Source: Chytridium lagenaria (lineage: Eukaryota > Chytridiomycota > Chytridiomycetes > Chytridiales > Chytridiaceae). From it: a stretch of DNA of 64,000 bases. Location: positions 345,810 through 409,809 of the forward strand of contig JAHLKC010000019.1 in NCBI GenBank assembly GCA_025449115.1, in the 5' to 3' direction. This document shows positions 58,573-64,000 of the stretch, in pieces; the stretch's first letter is position 1; the number at the start of each line of letters is the position of its first letter. The notes beneath the pieces are model-generated. The model saw only the letters and a program-made list of their open reading frames with translations. It searched no databases and was not told where the DNA came from. The position numbers and the translations under genes are program-made.

Positions 58573-59729
58573 ATGTCAACCAAAAAGAAGGAGGTTCGGC
58601 TGCGCCATCCCATGCAAGTACTTTTGCTAACCAGAAGTAGACGCAGTTTATGTACCAAACAGAGGTTGCTATATCCTTCGAATCGATACGTTTTAACCAG
58701 TCTCAAGATCCAGCAAATGATGTTTGTTTTCGGTGAAGTTCAAGAGCCTTTGGAGGAGACGACTGAGCTGGTTGAGGAGATTACTAGAGCGCAAATAACG
58801 GAATTTGTAGACCATATAATCAACTCGTTGTGCTTACGAAACTTAAGATTGTTCAATCTGTTGCTCAAGCACATAAGAGAGCGTCAAAACATTTAAGCGC
58901 TGAGGATTTGATCTTTCTTATCCGACATGACCAAAGAAAAACCAACCGTCTCCGAACCTTTTTAAGCTGGAAAGATGTTCGAAAAGTAAAAGAGAAAGGG
59001 GGAGGCACGGAGGGGGTGCCGGATGCAGAAGAAGGCATGGCCGTTGATGAGCCAGGTGAGTCTGTCGATTTAATATTCGTGAATTGATTGCATACAGAGC
59101 AAAAAACAAAAGCCAACAAGATGAGGGTCAAGTTTTCATGGGATCTTTTAAACAACTACGCTTCCGTGCTCAGCGATGATGAAGGTGACGACGAAGAGGA
59201 AGATGATGACGAGCGTCAGGCATCTGAAGATCAGATTGCAAGGCTTCGGGTTGCCGACGAAGTAACCCGGACAATGACGAAAGAAGATTATATGTATTAT
59301 GCAGACTGCAGGCAAGCCTCTTTTACATATAAAAAGAACAAGCGTTTTCGAGATTGGTGCAATATGGCCATGTAAGTTTTTTTCTCCTCATAAATAATCT
59401 AAGTCTTCTTTAGACATTATAAAAATAACAAACCCAACGGAGATGTCATTGATGTTCTAGGTTTCCTTGCCTGCGAATGTGTTGCCAAGCTTACCGAGAC
59501 CGCTTTGAGCGTGAAGAAAGTTTGGGACGAACGAGACAAAGAATACCAAAACAGCAGTTACGACAACATCTGCAATAATCCCAACTATTTGTTTGGGCGA
59601 AACACTTTTGAGCAGCAACCGCTTCAACCTACACATATCCTTGAGGCTTTCCGGAGATTACAGGATAGCACATATAAAATGAGTAACTTCCGTGGAGGGC
59701 TGGTTCGAAATCCTCTCACTTTATTCTAA
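58573..59729 (+). CDS. SPT3: SAGA/SLIK subunit Spt3 (histone-fold, TBP-binding)
   Basis: Spt3 binds TBP within the SAGA co-activator. The paired histone-fold part reads LKIQQMMFVFGEVQEP, LVEEITRAQITEF, then after a 41-nt intron (58807-58847) IVQSVAQAHKRASKHLSAED and LIFLIRHDQRKTNRLRTFLS, WKDVRK. The second half has KFSWDLLNNYASVL, an acidic run, EDYMYYADCRQASFTYKKNK, RFRDWCNMAM, VIDVLGFLACECVAKLTETA, and ends NPLTLF. The first exon is short and the start MSTKKKEVRLRHPMQ is uncertain. An intron at 58618-58663 gives the best join. Its stop is 15 nt from that of the Rab3GAP gene on the other strand. Confidence 0.92.
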
Positions 59730-59744
59730 TTCACATGTGATTAT

Positions 59745-62700
59745 TTACAAATACATACACTTCGGATCCACCAGCGTTGTGACTATTCTTGTTTCCCCAT
59801 GACGGAGCATGGCGTACATTCGCTGCCGTATCAATCGTTTTTTCCTTCCAATTACATTACATCGAAACAGGTATTCCTTTGATACTGGAACAGGCGACTT
59901 GGATGGCGATACTATTTCAGTCAGTTTTACAAATTTAATTCGACAGTCACCATCAGCCAGTAATTCCCAGATTGTATCCTTTTCAGATGGGGTATCGGCT
60001 TTGCTAAACCCTTCTCCCACAAGGCGACTAATCAGGCCATATTGTAAAGGAAGTTTTTTCGATAACGAGATGGAAAGACTGAGATGCCGCTCCGTCAAAG
60101 CCACGCGACTCAGCAAGTCTGTCATTGTACTAAATCTGTATAGAAGGTCAATAATGTAACTTTATGGAAACTACCTTAGATGTCTCCACGAGGTTTTAGT
60201 CAATTCATTACCCAATACAATGACTTCTGACTTTACATGCGGAATCTTTGCCACCAGCGGATGCGAGGCCACCTCATGGAACGCAACGAGGAAGATAATA
60301 GGAATCAAGCTTAAAAGTCAGAACTCAGTTCGGTTTTTGTAATCTAAACTCACAAGGCAAACAGTTCTGGTGTGGGAAGAGTCTCAAAGAAGAAAAGAAC
60401 CTTCTCGGCTTCAGTCTCAATGTTAAATAACGGCTTTTGCCGATTTGAAGGAATACGCTTGGATGCCTAAAGAAATCGTCAATTCGGTAAATTCACAACT
60501 CAAAACAACCTTCCAAATTTCGTCCCAAAGATTCCCCGGATCCTTCATGCGTGAACTGAGTCTGCCCCCTTTGAATCCTCTATCCAGTCTCGAGGTGAAT
60601 GCCATCTAACAAAATCTGCTAGGCTGCATCGCGGATTGGCGGCTTTAAAAGCTTCCATGTCTGATTGACAAGGTGAGTTTCCGCTAAAAGATCAAGACGT
60701 TTAAGCTACCTGATTTGAGTTGAGCACACTGCATACGTGCTCTAATTTTTGTGGCTTCGGCCGAGGCTCCAAGCTTTTCGAAAATCCGCTCTTGCTCCAA
60801 TATCATATCCTCAGTCATTAAGCAGTTTTCCTTGTACATTTCAACATATATTTCGGAAAGCTCCAAACTCACTTGCAAATTGGGTATCCGCATAGGCTCT
60901 CCATTCAAAAGTAAAATTCCAGAGCTCTCTTCTGCCACACCCTCTGGCTCCACGTCGAGCCCATCGGTATCTACCAAAATGCTTCCGTGGCCGTCTTGAA
61001 CGGATTCAGCTTTTTCGACTGTGAAATCATCACCCAACTCGATGAATGATTCCATCAGACCATTTGCGGGGCTACCAAAGCTCAAATCGTCCTTTTTGAG
61101 GAGACTCTTAGGCTTTACGTCCGCTGCTGGATAAGACGACGACGTCGACTCAGTGTCTCTTCCTTCCGGATCGAAAAACATATCATCCTGGGACTTCCTG
61201 GGCGACCCTTCACTGGCTTGACTTTTAACTTCGCCTCCAGTGACTTTTCTCGGTTCCTCTTATCAATATGGCCAGCATACATTTCCCAAGAACGGTCTGA
61301 GCTCCAACTACTTGCGCCGTTTAACGAGAGGAGGCCCGAATGTGGCGTGCCCACGACATGCTCCGGTATGCTTGACGATAATGGTGCCTTTTGTGCATCC
61401 TCAGCTGTAATCCGGTCAAAGAAATTTTCTATTATGGCACCTGCACCCTCCGTCAATGTTTTGCCTTTATAACCGTTTCCGTAAAAGCCAACAGAGCTCA
61501 TGTCTCCGATGGTTTGGGATGCCAGGTTGGAAAGTATCGAAACCATTCCTTCCCGTTGTTTACCCGTATTCGAAGCCTTGCTGCCGCGTGAAGGGGATTC
61601 ATCAGTATGCGGCGTCACGCGCCTTGTTACAGGAGACTTCTTTCGGACAATACAACTATTTAGCATGTAAAGCTTCTGATGAAGAAGGCTTTGGTGCAAG
61701 TCAATAACCTGCGCCGTCCGGTCTGCTTCACCTGAAAATACGAACGGCACCAAAACCCCAGTATCCCATCGACTTCGAAGTTCTCGAGTAACTTCCCCCA
61801 CAAGGTTTTCGCAAACCCGTCTGATCTTGTCTTTAGACGTGTGTTTGTAAGCGGACTGATAGAATCCAAGATTTTGCTACAAAATTCCCACAAAAACGAG
61901 TTCTGAGGAACCCCAACCGCATCTCTCACTCTAGATAGTACACTATCAAGTATCGCGTTTTCTTCGGTGTCCTGTGCTTCAGGCGTTTGCTTTATGTAGT
62001 AGTCGAAAGCCGAGCTGTAGATACGATCCTTACTGTAAGGAAAAAGCGAGCTAAATGCGTCCTGCACCTCCAGCATGTCAACAACTCCAACATCTCTCCC
62101 TAAATCTAGGTTTCGTGTTTCAGTGCCCAAGATAGAACTGCTTTGCGGCCAATATGCATAGCGCGCAATGTTGTCGTCTCTCCACTATCTGTGCGAGACA
62201 ACGTCTTCTCTAACGTCTCATTGCTCCCGTCAAGCTGCCGTTGATCTTCATCCAACAAATCGCCGTCATTGTCACATAGCTGTGGTAGCCAGTCCCTCAA
62301 TATCTCATTAAGCGAATCTGCAAGCATAGGGAGCTTATAAACTTCATGCCGGTACTGCACTGTCACAGTCCAGTCTGAAACGTCGGTTGGGGAGTCGACC
62401 AATTGTGACGAAGCATATAACTGCAGTCTAATAAAAGTAACCGGATCTTCAGTAAACCCTAACGGTTTCGCCCGGTCGTTCCTTGATCCCGGTGACGTGA
62501 AGTTCTTCATTTCCCATTCTGATTTAGGACCAAACGGCGCATCATACGTCGACAGCTCCGCGACAGTAATGCCATCAATGAGATTTTTTTCTACGACGTA
62601 AGTGTCGGACTCTATTTATGAGATAAGAAAATGATTGACGAAGTATCACTTACCTAGGAATATGTCTCGGCTCATCTGGGCAGTAAAGAAGCGCGACAAG

Positions 62701-63774
62701 GCTTGAGAATTCTTATGTAAAGAACCATGGCGTATCAGATATGTTTTAAACCGATAAAGATAAGCGCTTGAAATCACGTCAGTAGGGTCTTGAGAAGCGT
62801 AGCCTGTGTGTTTCGTGTAATTCGAAAAATGATATCCGGATCCGTAAGGCGTTATCGAAGGCATATTAACAAAATTAAAGCCTTTATCTCCTTGTAAAAA
62901 GCCGATGCCATGCACGATAATCTTTGACGAATGACCTAATTGCACAAAAGCCGGAATGCAGCATCCCGTATTTTGCAATGCAATATGGAACGACGATAGC
63001 AGCATTTTGTGATGATCAAAATCCTGTGAAGTCGGAATCTGGCCAGGAAGCAAAATATCCGAGGAATAATTTCTTACTTCGCCCTCTTGTCCAAAACGGT
63101 CCATTGCGAGAGGACGAAGAAGAAGGAAGAACGTCAAACCCAACCATCGGTGAAGTTGGGAAGAGTAAAGCTTCGCATCGATCAATGCCTTATTGGAAAT
63201 GTTTCCAGGTGGCTGGCTATTTTATAATTTAATGACCAAAGCATATCAAGCGACGGCGAAGGTCTGCTTCCAGGAAGAAAAAGAAGAGATTGGTCCTTAC
63301 TCTTCTGCAAATTCCGATACTGGCAAAAAATCCCAATCCTTTACAACAACTTTCGGACTTTGACGCCATAATCGTTTCCATAAATGTCTTCTCGATCCAT
63401 CTCGTATATTATCGGGTATAGAAAGCGGAGTTTTCTCCATGTCTTTGACGGAATGATCCATCGCAAAAAACTCCAGCGAATATGCCCTTGACCCATAATA
63501 GACGGTTTCTTTTTTCTTTCCAAGGATTCAATGAGTCTCTGCTGGTTGTCAAAGGCAACCTTCCTTCACTTAATTCCCAGGAGATTAACTGTGATTCGAG
63601 AGTTGCCACGAAGCGCTCCCACGGCGAGGCAGACTTTATCCAGTGTTTAGAGAAAATATCATTCCTAACTCATCTACCGTATAATCCACTATTTCAAAAA
63701 CTTCCTAATTCCAGATTAATAAGTAGTCAGTCCATATTCCACACCTCCTCCTCACTTTCACCATTATCGTCCAT
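59745..63774 (-). CDS. RAB3GAP1: Rab3 GTPase-activating protein, catalytic subunit
   Basis: Catalytic subunit of Rab3GAP, which acts as a Rab GAP and, with its partner, as a Rab18 exchange factor in ER, lipid-droplet and autophagy traffic. Two short introns at the 5' end (44-45 nt) make MDDNGESEEEVFEIVDYTSA then SPWERFVATLESQLISWEL, a close match to the animal N-terminus. Later blocks are FFLLLRPLAMDRFGQEGEV, WTVTVQYRHEVYKLPML, then the catalytic-region match GGRLSSRMKDPGNLWDEIW near 60540, preceded by LMTEDMILEQERIFEKLG. The C-terminal tail is RQRMYAMLRHGETRIVT, as in animals (QRMY). The gene has several introns. The partner subunit (RAB3GAP2) is not in the window. About 1,150-1,250 aa are expected after splicing. 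Confidence 0.9.
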
Positions 63775-64000
63775 GATGGCGTGTTCTCGAACCTCCACTT
63801 CAAAAGGATATCAATTGCACGATCTTTGGTGCAACATCCACTTTGACCCATGAAATGAGCGAGATGGGACAACCGTGAGTCGGGATAATGCAACCTGTGC
63901 AGTAACGCATTCTACAGAGTTTTGAAGATTGGAGCTACCTTCTCCAGTGCTCTGAGAAAGATGGGACCGCTGGATGATGGGGTAAATAAGTTAAGGTTGG
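63775..64000. other. Window end, Rab3GAP1 5' flank
   Basis: No supportable gene. An upstream minus-strand frame (63705-63893) runs through the Rab3GAP start in another frame and is probably chance. Confidence 0.4.

Overview
The window is nuclear DNA of a fungus, most likely an early-diverging lineage such as a chytrid or zygomycete-grade fungus. Nearly every gene is split by short GT-AG introns, mostly 39-60 nt. The gene set is fungal/opisthokont: lanosterol synthase, glycogenin, SAGA subunit Spt3, Ufe1/syntaxin-18, a mitochondrial ornithine-type carrier. It also holds genes that Dikarya often lack: quinoid dihydropteridine reductase, the catalytic Rab3GAP subunit, and a PHRF1-like RING-PHD-SRI protein. 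The lineage is my inference; no rRNA is present to test it.

Layout. 0.2-13.9 kb is compact: SNW1/SKIP (-), lanosterol synthase (+), glycogenin (+), TOE1-like deadenylase (-), dihydropteridine reductase (+), ER cyclophilin (-) and an unrecognised acidic protein (-). 13.9-16.8 kb is mostly empty. 16.8-18.7 kb carries mitochondrial aspartate aminotransferase. 18.7-31.2 kb has no gene I can support; it holds A/G-rich tracts, degenerate tandem repeats and a very AT-rich block near 29.6-30.7 kb. A PAS-kinase-like Ser/Thr kinase follows at 31.2-32.7 kb. 35.7-38.3 kb is a GH36 (Sip1/raffinose-synthase-like) gene, about 0.6-0.8 kb longer at its 3' end than simple open frames show. 39-45 kb has an unknown protein, a membrane-anchored glycosyltransferase, a coiled-coil protein and syntaxin-18. 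An intron-containing tRNA-Arg(UCU) lies at 45.6 kb, and a secreted lipase of bacterial family I.5 type at 46.4-48.2 kb. 49.2-63.8 kb is dense: eIF2A, mitochondrial carrier, HECT E3, PHRF1-like, Spt3 and Rab3GAP1, with 15-26 nt between convergent stops and 49 bp between two divergent starts.

The genes do not form one pathway. Themes are RNA processing (SNW1, TOE1), transcription (Spt3, PHRF1-like), membrane traffic (syntaxin-18, Rab3GAP1), and carbohydrate, sterol, pterin and amino-acid metabolism.

A caution for users: at least a dozen conserved exons contain apparent single-base insertions or deletions, several in homopolymers and in both directions. They look like uncorrected sequencing errors, so strict ORF calling underestimates several genes. 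I found no convincing new multi-gene system. The best leads are the repeat-bearing gene desert, the lipase of probable bacterial origin, the kinase with a Ser/Thr-rich hinge insert, and several unrecognised proteins.
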